This document shows, one piece after another, positions 26,501 to 35,100 of a DNA stretch of 64,000 nucleotides (positions are counted from its first letter, which is position 1; each line of letters starts with the position of its first letter). This stretch comes from an uncultured Selenomonadales bacterium (GTDB taxonomy: Bacteria; Bacillota; Negativicutes; Acidaminococcales; Acidaminococcaceae). The stretch is from positions 1 through 64,000 of the forward strand of contig ONEW01000006.1 of assembly GCA_900316935.1 (NCBI GenBank), given 5' to 3'. The notes under the pieces were generated by a model that was given only the letters and a program-made list of their open reading frames with translations, searched no databases and was not told the DNA's origin. The translations under genes and the position numbers were made by a program.

Positions 26501-26938
26501 AAACCGTTCCAAATCGGGGCTCGTCAAAATCCGGAACGCCGGATCCACGCCGCTTTCCAGGGGATTCATGCGGAGAATGGAGCTGCAAAGACTGTGGATG
26601 GTGCCGATCTGGGTCTGGGGCAGTTCCTGCAGCCGTTCCCTCCAGAATCCGGATTCTTCCGGGCTCCCGGCATTCTGAACCCGTTCCTTCAGCAGCTGGC
26701 GGATACGCTCCCGCATTTCCGCCGCAGCCTTTTCCGTAAAGGTAATGGCCAGGATCTGATGGGTGGAAATCCGTTTCCCCGCATCCTCCAGCCCAGATTC
26801 CAAGGTATGGACGAACCGCCTGGTCAGCACCTGCGTCTTGCCGCTTCCCGCCCCGGCCGATACCGCCACATTCCGGTCCAGGATATCGACGGCTTTCTGC
26901 TGTTCTTCCGTCAGTCGGGGCTTTTCAGTCTGTGCCAT
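23546..26938 (-). CDS. addA: ATP-dependent helicase/nuclease subunit AddA
   Basis: A UvrD-like helicase fused to a RecB-type nuclease, 1130 residues. It forms AddAB, which resects double-strand breaks up to a Chi site. Walker A is AGAGSGKTQVLTRRF and Walker B is MVDEFQDTN. The nuclease core reads EIVDYKTGEPP. The protein ends in CLHCPFRYMC, and a Cys in QDYGYCQRQYYY lies upstream, an arrangement like the AddB-type 4Fe-4S nuclease. The ATG at 26938 has a G-rich ribosome site at better spacing than the ATG at 26944. It overlaps addB by 14 nt. Confidence 0.93.
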   Translation of the reverse strand: MAQTEKPRLTEEQQKAVDILDRNVAVSAGAGSGKTQVLTRRFVHTLESGLEDAGKRISTHQILAITFTEKAAAEMRERIRQLLKERVQNAGSPEESGFWRERLQELPQTQIGTIHSLCSSILRMNPLESGVDPAFRILTSPDLERFLAESSRDFLRTELAGTRKDPDYRPELLTAEYGAARLTDLLAGEFADGDLPGETEWEDGLSGAQGREKELFLAWKRLLEHFHAYMVQQKRDLHVLTFNDLEREAVRLLEGREALCRRYARKYRYIMVDEFQDTNHWQKSLIYLLAGGRADKLEGNRLFVVGDAKQSIYRFRGADVSVFAKVQKDIVAPEDPGKKPQPAEKRLQGERISLAVNFRSGAPVLRFCNTFFREVFGQADDAGADFIPFEEQLLPAARDGAGKESFLPKAPQFFWVKGNVKPAVAQQCEAGLVARELKRLHGEEQVPYEDMAILLRKMTNSGMLAETLRDAGVPVKVVDGRNFYDRQDVRDLMNLFFFVADPHAEGPLLGLFRSPYFAVDDDVLTALCLDWHGHSKDGGSGSLWDFLTGARENGGIRRGESLAASVRKLARLQTGGTLLNLPQFMELVERELQPERELASQENGAEKLANYRKFRSLAFAFAEEQAGAAAEYAERLRFLRDNYDKEASATATAGDAVSIMTIHKSKGLEFPVVVIPFLETKLQHEGDFAAYRHGKGFGFEYKADPAAKNPEKTAVMETLCEEEEARSAAEADRLLYVAMTRAEKRLILTGFFKLKSKGEPAKQPRWVEQLHGLGETARVWQDGGNPVARVEEKDWEAWNQELQAEQAAAAEAAAEAAPAGTQPPEAVLAPLPGYEETAMTEFTPSSLQDYGYCQRQYYYRNIARVVPLEEEAAETAAVPPDGSNGSRAPSFLKPVDLGHVVHRTLELIARAWMDGHQAPGEAERRELYRQAVLECASGDSFPDKLKAAAAAGVPEMLRQYLAGNLYQSFAGRQVRAEYPFRLPFFKENGHTFYVTGVMDAVAETADGNVEIVDYKTGEPPQDDGDAPLKPGYAWQLALYWFAADTLLRQQSARCGGKSGSPHKVVKASLHYIRTAEEAVLDSEVKKDAWLDEVRRLCREIYAKRTEQDFRRTDKERACLHCPFRYMCRES

Positions 26939-29900
26939 CGTCATTCCCCCCTTTTCCGTACACTTTGAAACGGCAGATATCCGCTGCAGGGCAATACCTG
27001 TCACACCGGCTCTGCGGCGCAGGTCGGAACAAGCCGTCCCCCATCGCTTTCAGGATATTGCCAACCGATTTGGCGAGCTCTTTTTCCAAGGTATCATAAT
27101 CAGCGACGAGGACGGCTTCCTCTGTCCCTTCCGCCGACCAGACAGTCCCCGTGCTTTTGGCGCTGCCGGGATTGATGTCCTGGCAGTTTCCGAAACGGAA
27201 ATGGTTGGTGCGTCTGCTCTCCTTCGCCTTCACCTCGTAATACCCGCCGCCGCAGATATCGGGCTGATCGGTTCCGGTCATCTTCCTTGCGGCTTTGTAA
27301 AGGCCTTTTGCCGTATCTTTCAGCAAAACCCTTGTCGCATACAGGTAGATCGGCATTTGCAGATTCCTATTCAGAAAATCCGCCGTCTTCGGTGCGGAAC
27401 CAGTCTTGTAATCCGTCAGGTAGATCATTTTCGGCACCGGCCTTCCTGCGTCCAGCGGAACCGTCACATCAGCCCGGTCAATCTTGCCTTCCAGTTCGAT
27501 GTCACCGGCCTCCGTCGACAAGGGGATCCGTTGCTTCTTAAAGTCAATTTCCGTACCGACAGGCACAAGATAAAAGTTGGAAGGATCCTTTTTGGTCGGT
27601 TTGCGGAGCCCCTTCACGCGGTACTGCAGTTCTGCGTGAAGCCAGGTTTGCAGAACCTGGCGCCGCCCTTCCTTCTGGGCTTTCCAAAAGGGCCCGTCAT
27701 GAACCTTGCCCTTGCATTCCAACGCGTCGCACTGTTCCGTGAAAATGCCGTCCAGCTCCTGCCACAGCGCTTCTTCCTGCGTAACGTCCAACCCTCTGCC
27801 TTCGGCATCCAGGTTCAGTTCCCCCAGGTGTTTGCCGACGAAAAGCTGCAACGACTTATGGATGAGGGAACCGACCGCCAGCGCATCCAGTTCCTCGTCG
27901 ACCGCCGTTTCTTCCGGCAGCTGCCAGACATAACGGGCCAGGAAATGGAAGGGGCACTTGACATACGTTTCAAGTTTCGTAGCGCTGAAAACGTTGCCAA
28001 TGACAGCCTTCACACAATCGCGCAATGCCTTGTTCAAAAGGGTCCCCCGTGCAGGATCCAGATCCGGTACGGGGAGGCGGTGCAAGGCTTCCGCCAACGC
28101 GAGTTCCGCAGGACACAAAGCAGCATCCGGCGTATCCGGAACCTCCATTTCTCCACCGGGGTTCGGGAAATCCGTGAAAAGGTCACGCACTTCGGCCAGG
28201 TAAGGGGACGCAGGCTGCCGGTCGTCCTGGTAATACATAAAGGTCAGTTCCTTGCGCGCCGCCGCGCAGGCTGACAGAAAGAAATGGACATCGTCGTGAT
28301 AGGATTGGGCCGTACCGGGCAGATCGATGCCCATCGCCTTCAGGTCCAGCCGTTCCTGGTCGCTGTAGATCCAATTTTCCTGCTTTGTGTAAGGAAACAC
28401 GCCTTCCAGCATGCCCAGGACATAGACCTTGTCATAGGCCTGTTCTTCCAGGTTCGATGCCTCCAGGATGACGACGCCGTCCTTTTTCCCGCTTTGCAGC
28501 GTGATCTGCAGTTCGGTCGCCGTTTCTGCCAGCAAAGCCGAAAATTCCGCTGGCGCCATCTTCCGCTGTATGCTTCCGCAGCTGTCGTAATCGTTCCGGA
28601 TATGGTCCAGCGCCTCCCCTATGGCCCGGCATCCGCCGGTCAGGTTCTGGAACGCTTCCAGTGTGATTCCGCCTTCTTTATATAACCGGCCGGCCCGGGG
28701 CAGCCAGCGTCGCTCGTCGCACAGTCTGCGGATCAGGTCGCAGTATGCTTCCACCGTCCGGACAGACTGCCCATCCTGCCAGCAGGTACGGAGCCATTCC
28801 GCCTCGTCCGGCAGCACCGCGGCAGCAAATAAGGCGGCGGCATCCGTTTCGTAGCGGGTCCGGAGGCTCTCTTTCACAGTTTCCGTGTTAACATTCCACA
28901 TCAATTTTTGAACAGGCAGGAGCAGGAACCGTGCCAAGGCCTCCGCCTGTCTGCGCCCCGTACCATCCAGGCCGGCCAGAAATGCCTTGGCGTAATTCAG
29001 GACAGGAGAGGCCGCCAGAGCCGCTGTTTCCGGAAAACGCGCCGGAATACCGTAGGCATCGCACCCCCGGCGCAAGCCGCCGTACGCCGCCAGCCGGCGT
29101 ACGACGATGGCAATCTGCCGCGGTTCCGTGCCGGCCAGAATGGACCGCTTCACATCACGCAGCACCAGCCGCAGTTCCGTCAGGGCGTCGGCAGCCTTCC
29201 AGATCCGGAGAACACCGCCGCCGGGAACCTTTTCGCTGTCCCGGAGAGGGCGGCGGAAATTCCGCAGCAGAAAATCCAGGGCCGGTTCACGACCGCCCTG
29301 GAGCGCCGTCACGTATTCCAGAAAATCGCTTTTGCCGCTCAGATCCGCAAAGGTGTCCTCTGCAGCTGCAAAGACGCTGCGGCGATAGTCTTCACCGGCC
29401 GCCACCCGTTCGCCCGGAAGGGCGACAACGACGTTGCACCACCGCCGAAGGGCCAGGATGATCTCCCGGGAAAGGCCGTCGAACTGATAGAACCCGGCAA
29501 AGCAGATATCTTTCCAGGGCAGCTTCTCCGCTGCTTCCGCTTCCGTCAACGACCGGAGCACGGCGAGCGCTTCCCCGTAAAGCATTTCCAGGTCATACAG
29601 GCGCATTTCCCCGTGCTTGCCATGTTTTCCCTCCATGTACGCGCAGTACGCCTCATAAACGGCGCAGACGGCGTCATCCTTGCTGCGCAGTTCCCGGGGC
29701 CGCGGCAAGCCTGTTCCGCCCTTCGCATCCCAGTTCCCGAAGGCAGCCTGCAACTGTTCCCGCGTCACATGGGCCCGCCCCAATTGGCTGATCAGGGACA
29801 CCAGGGCCGCCAGAAAGCTCTTTTCCCCGGCCAGGGCCTTGAAACAGGCTGCTTTTCCATCCTCCTGCCGCAGCAGCTCCGCCAGCAGTTTTTCCACAAT

Positions 29901-30146
29901 CAGTTCCTGCGTCTTGCGGCTGATCAGCTGCCGCTGTCCCTTTTCCGGCCCCAGGCGCCGCAGCACCTCGTTGACCAAGTATTCGAAATTGGCTGCGTTG
30001 ACATGGTGTTCGCGCGCCTTGTTGACCAGTTCGCGGGACGAGGCCACGAACAAGGTGGTACCATACTCTTTCCGGGCAGCCTCCGCCAGCAGCAGGTCCG
30101 TGCCGCTGCCACCGGCAGGGATGCAGTACAGAACCAGTTTTCCCAT
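26925..30146 (-). CDS. addB: ATP-dependent nuclease subunit AddB
   Basis: A 1073-residue subunit of AddAB. The helicase-like N-terminal part has a degenerate P-loop (IPAGGSGTDLLLAEA) without the phosphate-binding Lys. VYVLGMLEGVFPY and the C-terminal nuclease motif LTDYKTGSAP are present. Cys residues in ETYVKCPFHFLARY and CDRYCPAADIC fit the AddB iron-sulfur cluster. AAGGAGG precedes the ATG. It lies 40 nt after the AsmA-like gene and overlaps addA. Confidence 0.92.
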   Translation of the reverse strand: MGKLVLYCIPAGGSGTDLLLAEAARKEYGTTLFVASSRELVNKAREHHVNAANFEYLVNEVLRRLGPEKGQRQLISRKTQELIVEKLLAELLRQEDGKAACFKALAGEKSFLAALVSLISQLGRAHVTREQLQAAFGNWDAKGGTGLPRPRELRSKDDAVCAVYEAYCAYMEGKHGKHGEMRLYDLEMLYGEALAVLRSLTEAEAAEKLPWKDICFAGFYQFDGLSREIILALRRWCNVVVALPGERVAAGEDYRRSVFAAAEDTFADLSGKSDFLEYVTALQGGREPALDFLLRNFRRPLRDSEKVPGGGVLRIWKAADALTELRLVLRDVKRSILAGTEPRQIAIVVRRLAAYGGLRRGCDAYGIPARFPETAALAASPVLNYAKAFLAGLDGTGRRQAEALARFLLLPVQKLMWNVNTETVKESLRTRYETDAAALFAAAVLPDEAEWLRTCWQDGQSVRTVEAYCDLIRRLCDERRWLPRAGRLYKEGGITLEAFQNLTGGCRAIGEALDHIRNDYDSCGSIQRKMAPAEFSALLAETATELQITLQSGKKDGVVILEASNLEEQAYDKVYVLGMLEGVFPYTKQENWIYSDQERLDLKAMGIDLPGTAQSYHDDVHFFLSACAAARKELTFMYYQDDRQPASPYLAEVRDLFTDFPNPGGEMEVPDTPDAALCPAELALAEALHRLPVPDLDPARGTLLNKALRDCVKAVIGNVFSATKLETYVKCPFHFLARYVWQLPEETAVDEELDALAVGSLIHKSLQLFVGKHLGELNLDAEGRGLDVTQEEALWQELDGIFTEQCDALECKGKVHDGPFWKAQKEGRRQVLQTWLHAELQYRVKGLRKPTKKDPSNFYLVPVGTEIDFKKQRIPLSTEAGDIELEGKIDRADVTVPLDAGRPVPKMIYLTDYKTGSAPKTADFLNRNLQMPIYLYATRVLLKDTAKGLYKAARKMTGTDQPDICGGGYYEVKAKESRRTNHFRFGNCQDINPGSAKSTGTVWSAEGTEEAVLVADYDTLEKELAKSVGNILKAMGDGLFRPAPQSRCDRYCPAADICRFKVYGKGGNDDGTD

Positions 30147-30186
30147 TCCTTTCCTCCTTAAAATTCCCGCTGCTTCCGCAGCTCCT

Positions 30187-31647
30187 TCAGGCTTCCCCCT
30201 TCATGTATTTCAGCGATTTCCTGATGCGTTCGATGTTCTCCCTGATGCCGGCCGGATTGCCTTCCTGCATATCCCGGCGGACGACTTCCGATTTGCGTCC
30301 CGTTGTCGGATCCACCAGGGTCACATAGTCCAGCATCATTTTGCCGTTGTGGATGCGCAGGACATCGGTCTTAACCTGTCCCAAGGGCATGGCGATGACG
30401 ACATCGTAAAAATCGAGCTTGCGGTGCTGGTTGCTGAAACGGCCCGACAGATATTCAAAGGGCACGACGGAATAGCGGCCCGGCCCCGATTTGAAGATGC
30501 CGTAGGTTAATGTGTTGCGCGGATTGCCGTCGCATTCGAGTGCCATGTCCAGTGCGACGAGGCAATAGAAGTTGATGTCCTTCAGGGCGATGCGCGTATC
30601 CAGATCCGTCCCGTGGCCGTAGATCTTGTACTTCCGCGTATCCACATCGTACCAGCCGCGGGCCTTCAAAGCGCCGTTGAAGACATTGGCCGTCACGTTG
30701 GTGAAGGTCACTTCGCCGCTTTGATAGCTGATATCGCCGATGACGTTCCGGAATTCCATGGGCGGAATATTGAGTTCGTCCATACGCACCGTGCCCGTCG
30801 CCGTCGGCCGCGTGACCGGACCCAGGGCCTTGGCCACCAGGGTCATCTTATCGTGGATGTTCATGCCGAACCCCAGGGAGGAGGGATCGACGCCGCGAAC
30901 CGCGAAATCGATGTCCATCTCGGGAATCTCGGGAGCGAAGTCCACTATGCCGTCGATGGTCATGCCGCCGCCGACCATGGTGCCGCCGAACTCGCCGCAC
31001 GTGAGGGTCAGCTTCGTCTTGTCCGCCGTATCGATGTCCATCTCCAGATTGACATTGTTGAGCACATAATCCCGGCGCAGATACCTCACTTCGACCTCGC
31101 AGTCGTCCAGGACGACATTCGCGCGGATTTTGCGGTTGTCCCGGTTGAAGTTGCGTACGCGCTGTTCGAAGGTCTTGCGTTCCTTCTTCTTTTTCGGGCC
31201 GGACGCCTCATCCGGATCTTTGATGCGCACGAAATCGACATCCATATCCCGTGTGAAACGTACGGCGACACGGGCCCTGTTCAGCGTCAGCTGCTGCACC
31301 GTCGTCGATTTGAAGTTCCGCGTCACCACATCCCACAGACGCAGCTTGAAGCTGCCATCAGGGGCCTCCAAAATGGTTTCCCCGTTCGTGTCTTTCCAGA
31401 CCAGGCCCACGAATTTGACGTGGCCCAGCAGGTCCATGTAGACCTGTTCCACTGTCACAGTGCCGCGCAGCATATCCTGTTTCGCCATCTGCTGGTTGAA
31501 GATGAAGGCAATGCCGCGGCTCGCCAGCTCGACCAGAATGAAGAACGCGATGGCGAAGGCCACGGCAGCGCAAAACAGCACCTTGAGGCCGTTCCGCATA
31601 CCGCGGCCCCGGAAAAAATCACGGATTTTATGATGGAACCATACCAT
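30187..31647 (-). CDS. AsmA-like inner-membrane-anchored periplasmic protein (copy 2)
   Basis: A 486-residue protein with one N-terminal membrane helix (about 22-43) and a long beta-rich region. The stretch after the anchor (DMLRGTVTVEQVYMDLLGHV) parallels that of the AsmA-like protein at 21151-22776, so the two look like paralogs. A charged linker (PKKKKERKTFEQR) interrupts the fold. A role in outer-membrane assembly or lipid transfer is inferred from the AsmA/TamB family. It is first in a unit with addB and addA; GGAAGGA precedes the ATG. Confidence 0.65.
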   Translation of the reverse strand: MVWFHHKIRDFFRGRGMRNGLKVLFCAAVAFAIAFFILVELASRGIAFIFNQQMAKQDMLRGTVTVEQVYMDLLGHVKFVGLVWKDTNGETILEAPDGSFKLRLWDVVTRNFKSTTVQQLTLNRARVAVRFTRDMDVDFVRIKDPDEASGPKKKKERKTFEQRVRNFNRDNRKIRANVVLDDCEVEVRYLRRDYVLNNVNLEMDIDTADKTKLTLTCGEFGGTMVGGGMTIDGIVDFAPEIPEMDIDFAVRGVDPSSLGFGMNIHDKMTLVAKALGPVTRPTATGTVRMDELNIPPMEFRNVIGDISYQSGEVTFTNVTANVFNGALKARGWYDVDTRKYKIYGHGTDLDTRIALKDINFYCLVALDMALECDGNPRNTLTYGIFKSGPGRYSVVPFEYLSGRFSNQHRKLDFYDVVIAMPLGQVKTDVLRIHNGKMMLDYVTLVDPTTGRKSEVVRRDMQEGNPAGIRENIERIRKSLKYMKGEA

Positions 31648-31711
31648 ACTATATTCCTTCCTATAGACAGGACGGAAGGTCCGTCCTCAAGACAGCGCGT
31701 GGACACGCCGG

Positions 31712-31729
31712 TTTAATCAGGCGATTAAA
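31712..31729. promoter_or_regulatory. 18-bp palindrome upstream of AsmA-like gene and addBA
   Basis: A perfect inverted repeat with arms TTTAATC and GATTAAA and a 4-nt centre. It lies 65 bp upstream of the AsmA-like start. An 8-bp hairpin (AGGACGGA arms) follows in the presumed leader. It could be a repressor operator; no regulator is known. Confidence 0.35.
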
Positions 31730-31745
31730 TCATATCTTGATTGTA

Positions 31746-32603
31746 TTACTTTTGGGGCAAAGCCGCAATATGTGCCGTAGTCATAAATTCCGTCAAATAC
31801 TTCCAATAGCGCTTCGGCATGTGGGTCATGCGGCACGCCTCATTATGCCGCGGACGGATTTCGATGGCCTCGTAATACTGTTTCCACAGGGAGCGGTAAT
31901 GGACTTCTTCCGGTCCCGAATCCGCCATACGGAAGCGGTCCATGGGGACGATGGCCGCCTCGCCCGGCCGGTACACCAGGGCCATATGATGTACCTCGTC
32001 GAAAATCAGGAACCGCTCGTTAGGGTAACGGTCACAGAAATGGGGCGCCAGAAAGGGCAGCAGGCAGTTTTTCGGCCCGATGACGGACACCAGGACGCCG
32101 TGGATGTCGCTGAAGCGCACAAAGCCCCACCACTTGTCGATCTCGCTGCCGAGCCGCGTCAGGGCGCCGCGGAGCCGGTGCACCGCCTCGTCGTCCTCGT
32201 AATACAGCACCTGCGTGCCATAGCGGAACGCCTTGCGGACCACGAGCAGCATATACCATTCCCGGTCCGTCAGACAGGTCAGAAAGGCCCGCTGCAAGGT
32301 CTGCACGAAGGACGCGCCCAGTTTCTCCTGCATCCCGGTCAGGACACGGGACGCCTGTGCCGCATCCGTTCCGATTTCCCGGCTGCCGAACAGCCCGGTA
32401 CCGTCCGTCCGGCCGGGTCCCGTAATCCGTTCGGGAATCTCGCTGTCCACATAACTGTGGAACACGCAGCAGAGCCACCCCTCCCAGGTCCCGTCGTAGA
32501 CATAGTGCAGTCCGGGGACGCAGGGCGGCAGCGGCGCCTGCCGGTTCCTGCGCACAGCCTGCGTCTTATCATGTTCCTTTAATATGAAGCTGCGGTCCGA
32601 CAT
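31746..32603 (-). CDS. DUF4130-type partner of DNA-modification radical SAM protein
   Basis: A 285-residue protein matching the TIGR03915/DUF4130 type (probable DNA metabolism protein): LHYVYDGTWEGWLCCVFHSY near the start, YYEDDEAVHRLRGALTRLGSEIDKWWGFVRF in the middle, and YWKYLTEF near the end. Such proteins are encoded beside a radical SAM enzyme with an HhH motif, as here (24-nt gap). The role is presumed DNA repair or modification but is not established. GGGAGG lies 5 nt before the ATG at 32603. Confidence 0.82.
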   Translation of the reverse strand: MSDRSFILKEHDKTQAVRRNRQAPLPPCVPGLHYVYDGTWEGWLCCVFHSYVDSEIPERITGPGRTDGTGLFGSREIGTDAAQASRVLTGMQEKLGASFVQTLQRAFLTCLTDREWYMLLVVRKAFRYGTQVLYYEDDEAVHRLRGALTRLGSEIDKWWGFVRFSDIHGVLVSVIGPKNCLLPFLAPHFCDRYPNERFLIFDEVHHMALVYRPGEAAIVPMDRFRMADSGPEEVHYRSLWKQYYEAIEIRPRHNEACRMTHMPKRYWKYLTEFMTTAHIAALPQK

Positions 32604-32626
32604 CGCATCCTCCCAAAATCTTCGTT

Positions 32627-34099
32627 TCAATCCCATAGGGGAATCGGCAAGGCGGCCAATTCCTCCTTCTGAGGGTCCGTGAGGCGTGGCACGGACCCAT
32701 CCGCCGGGAGACCGGTCTCGTCGAACAGCGACGGCTGGAAGATGTCCTTCTCCCGTTTCTGGAAAAGGATTCGCTCCCGGGCGGACATCATATCGGCCAG
32801 GAACCCTTCCCGGTCCCGTGACAAATGCGGATACCGCTTCCCGTTGCAGACGAGGAAGTAGCGCGCCCGTTTCAGCACGATGCCGATGTTCTTCAACCCG
32901 TCCCAGGACAGGGCTGCGAACTTGCGGGCCCGCACGATGCGCAACGCGCTTTCCACCCCCAGGCCCGGTACACGCAGAAGGGCATCGTACGCTGCCCGGT
33001 TCACTTCGAGCGGGAAGAACTCCGGGTGGCGGAGGGCCCAGCGGCACTTGGGATCCAGGTAGGGATGGAGCTGCGGGTCCGTTTCGGTCAGCAGCTCGTC
33101 GGCCCGGAAGCCGTAAAAGCGCAGGAGCCAGTTCGCCTGGTACAGGCGGTGTTCGCGCCATAACGGCGGCGGTGTGTCTGCAGCGGGCAGCAGGTCGCTG
33201 TCCAAGACCGGCACGTAGGCGGAATAAAAGACGCGTTTCAGGTCGTAGGCATGATACAGCTGTTCCGTCAGCCGCAGGATCTGCCGGTCCGATTCGGGGC
33301 TCGCGCCGATGATCATCTGCGTGCTCTGTCCCGCCGGGGCGAACTGCGGCGCCTTGCCGCGCCGGCGCCGCGTCCGCGCGGGCAGGGTGACGCCCTGTAC
33401 GGGCACCGCACCGCCTTGGCCGGTCCGCTTGCCGTGCAGAAGGCCTGCCGCATTGTTTCCTACGGGCTGGATGCCCCGGAAGCGGCCGTATCCGCTCTGG
33501 TTTTCCGCCACCAGGTTGCGGATCTGCCGCATGGGCCCCAACAGGTTTTCCTTGTGCTTGTCCGGTGCCAGCTTCTGCAGGCTGGCCGCCGACGGCAGCT
33601 CGATATTGACGCTGATGCGGTCCGCCAGGAAACCCATCTTTTCAATAAGCAGCGGATCCGCACCGGGAATGACTTTGACGTGGATATAGCCGCCGAACCC
33701 GTACCCGCGGCGCAGCAATTCCAGGACGTGCAGCATCTGCTCGCACGTATGGTCCGGCGAACGCCATACGGCGGAGCTGAGGAACAGGCCCTCGATGTAG
33801 TTGCGCCGGTAGAACTGCCAGGTCAGGTCCGCCAGTTCCCGCGGTTCGAAGGCTGCCCGTTCCACCACGTGGGAGCGGCGGTTTACGCAATATTCGCAAT
33901 CGTAACAGCAGCGGTTGGTCAGCAGAACCTTGAGGAGGCTGATGCAGCGGCCGTCCCCGGCAAAACTGTGACAGATGCCGCAAGCCCGTGACGAACCCAT
34001 GGCGGTTCCGCCTCCCTTGCGGTCGACGCCGCTGGACGTGCACGCCGCATCGTATTTCGCCGCGTCCGCCAGAATCTTCAGCTTCTCCATCACATCCAT
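32627..34099 (-). CDS. Putative DNA modification/repair radical SAM protein
   Basis: A 490-residue radical SAM enzyme of the TIGR03916 type. The CX3CX2C cluster is C64, C68 and C71, preceded by extra Cys (C40, C43, C52). A C-terminal helix-hairpin-helix (RVPGLGVESALRIVRARKFAAL) suggests DNA binding. A basic Arg-rich loop (LPARTRRRRGKAPQF) lies near residues 255-270. It is paired with the DUF4130-type gene downstream. The substrate is unknown. The start at 34099 is chosen for the GGGAGGG 6 nt upstream. Confidence 0.85.
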   Translation of the reverse strand: MDVMEKLKILADAAKYDAACTSSGVDRKGGGTAMGSSRACGICHSFAGDGRCISLLKVLLTNRCCYDCEYCVNRRSHVVERAAFEPRELADLTWQFYRRNYIEGLFLSSAVWRSPDHTCEQMLHVLELLRRGYGFGGYIHVKVIPGADPLLIEKMGFLADRISVNIELPSAASLQKLAPDKHKENLLGPMRQIRNLVAENQSGYGRFRGIQPVGNNAAGLLHGKRTGQGGAVPVQGVTLPARTRRRRGKAPQFAPAGQSTQMIIGASPESDRQILRLTEQLYHAYDLKRVFYSAYVPVLDSDLLPAADTPPPLWREHRLYQANWLLRFYGFRADELLTETDPQLHPYLDPKCRWALRHPEFFPLEVNRAAYDALLRVPGLGVESALRIVRARKFAALSWDGLKNIGIVLKRARYFLVCNGKRYPHLSRDREGFLADMMSARERILFQKREKDIFQPSLFDETGLPADGSVPRLTDPQKEELAALPIPLWD

Positions 34100-34140
34100 A
34101 ACGTTCCCTCCCTGCCTGCCGGTTTCCCGCATCTGTTTCC

Positions 34141-34169
34141 ATTATAACACGAACATATGTTTCCGTAAA
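34141..34169 (-). promoter_or_regulatory. promoter of the radical SAM/DUF4130 pair
   Basis: On the minus strand TTTACG (34164-34169) lies 17 bp from TATAAT (34141-34146), with an extended TGT. The leader is about 35 nt. Confidence 0.6.
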
Positions 34170-34285
34170 CGTTTTTCCGTTTTGCCGCAGCATCCCCCCC
34201 GCCTCGCTCCCGGCGTTTTTCCAACGGCATGGCCCGCCCTTTTTCCTGCCGCCAAAAAAGTCTGGCGGAGAAGACGTTCCGGTGC

Positions 34286-34353
34286 TATAATTGCTTCTGT
34301 AATTTTCACAGTTTTACACAAACAGTTGACATATTTTACGTGAATTTTATAGA
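34286..34353 (+). promoter_or_regulatory. candidate promoters of the glycerophosphodiesterase gene
   Basis: Two candidates exist. One is an extended -10 (TGC TATAAT, 34283-34291) with a poor -35. The other is TTGACA (34326-34331), 16 bp, then TATAGA (34348-34353), which would give a leader of only about 15 nt ending at AGGAGG. Confidence 0.55.
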
Positions 34354-34374
34354 AGAGGAACAGGAGGAAACTTT

Positions 34375-35100
34375 ATGCTGAACTACGGGCACAGGGGCTT
34401 CAGCGGCCGGTATCCGGAAAACACCATGGCCGCTTTCTGCAAAGCCCTGGAAGCGGGGGCGGACGGCGTAGAACTCGACGTCCAGCTCACGCGGGACGGC
34501 GAAATGGTCGTCATCCACGACGAACGGGTGGACCGCACAACGGACGGAACGGGATTTGTACGGGACTTTTCGCTGGCGGAAATCAGGCAGCTCGATGCAT
34601 CGTACCAATTCAAGGAAGCCGGGCAGGTACACCGCATCCCCAGTTTTGAGGAGTATTGCGAATGGGCCGCTGAACAGCCGGCGGGCACCAACATCGAATT
34701 GAAGAACGGGGTCTATGACTACCCGGACCTGGAACACAAGGTCCTCGGCCTCATCCGCAAATACCATCTGGAACAGAAAGTCATCATTTCCAGCTTCAAC
34801 CATTACAGTGTCAAACGCATGCAGTCACTGGCGCCGGACCTGGTGTACGGCCTGCTCGAAGAATCCTGGGTATACAGCCCGGGCGCTTATGCGGAGGGAC
34901 TCGGCGTGCAGTGCTACCATCCCTACTGGGGCAGCCTGAGCGATGCCGTGGTGGCCGACCTGAAGGCCCACCACCTGCGCATCAACACCTTTACGGTCAA
35001 CACAGAAGAAGCAGCGCGCGACATGCTGCAAAAGGGAATCGACATCGTCATCGGCAACTTTCCCGACATGGTCACCCGCGTATTGAAAGGAGAAGCATAA
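34375..35100 (+). CDS. Glycerophosphodiester phosphodiesterase
   Basis: A 241-residue cytoplasmic (no signal peptide) TIM-barrel GDPD. It hydrolyses glycerophosphodiesters to glycerol 3-phosphate and an alcohol. Conserved are GHRGFSGRYPENTMAAF (catalytic His6 region), GADGVELDVQLTRDGEMVVIHD and the late WTVN-like LRINTFTVNTEE. AGGAGG is 7 nt before the ATG. Its stop overlaps the start of the symporter gene by one base (TAATG). Confidence 0.92.
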   Translation: MLNYGHRGFSGRYPENTMAAFCKALEAGADGVELDVQLTRDGEMVVIHDERVDRTTDGTGFVRDFSLAEIRQLDASYQFKEAGQVHRIPSFEEYCEWAAEQPAGTNIELKNGVYDYPDLEHKVLGLIRKYHLEQKVIISSFNHYSVKRMQSLAPDLVYGLLEESWVYSPGAYAEGLGVQCYHPYWGSLSDAVVADLKAHHLRINTFTVNTEEAARDMLQKGIDIVIGNFPDMVTRVLKGEA

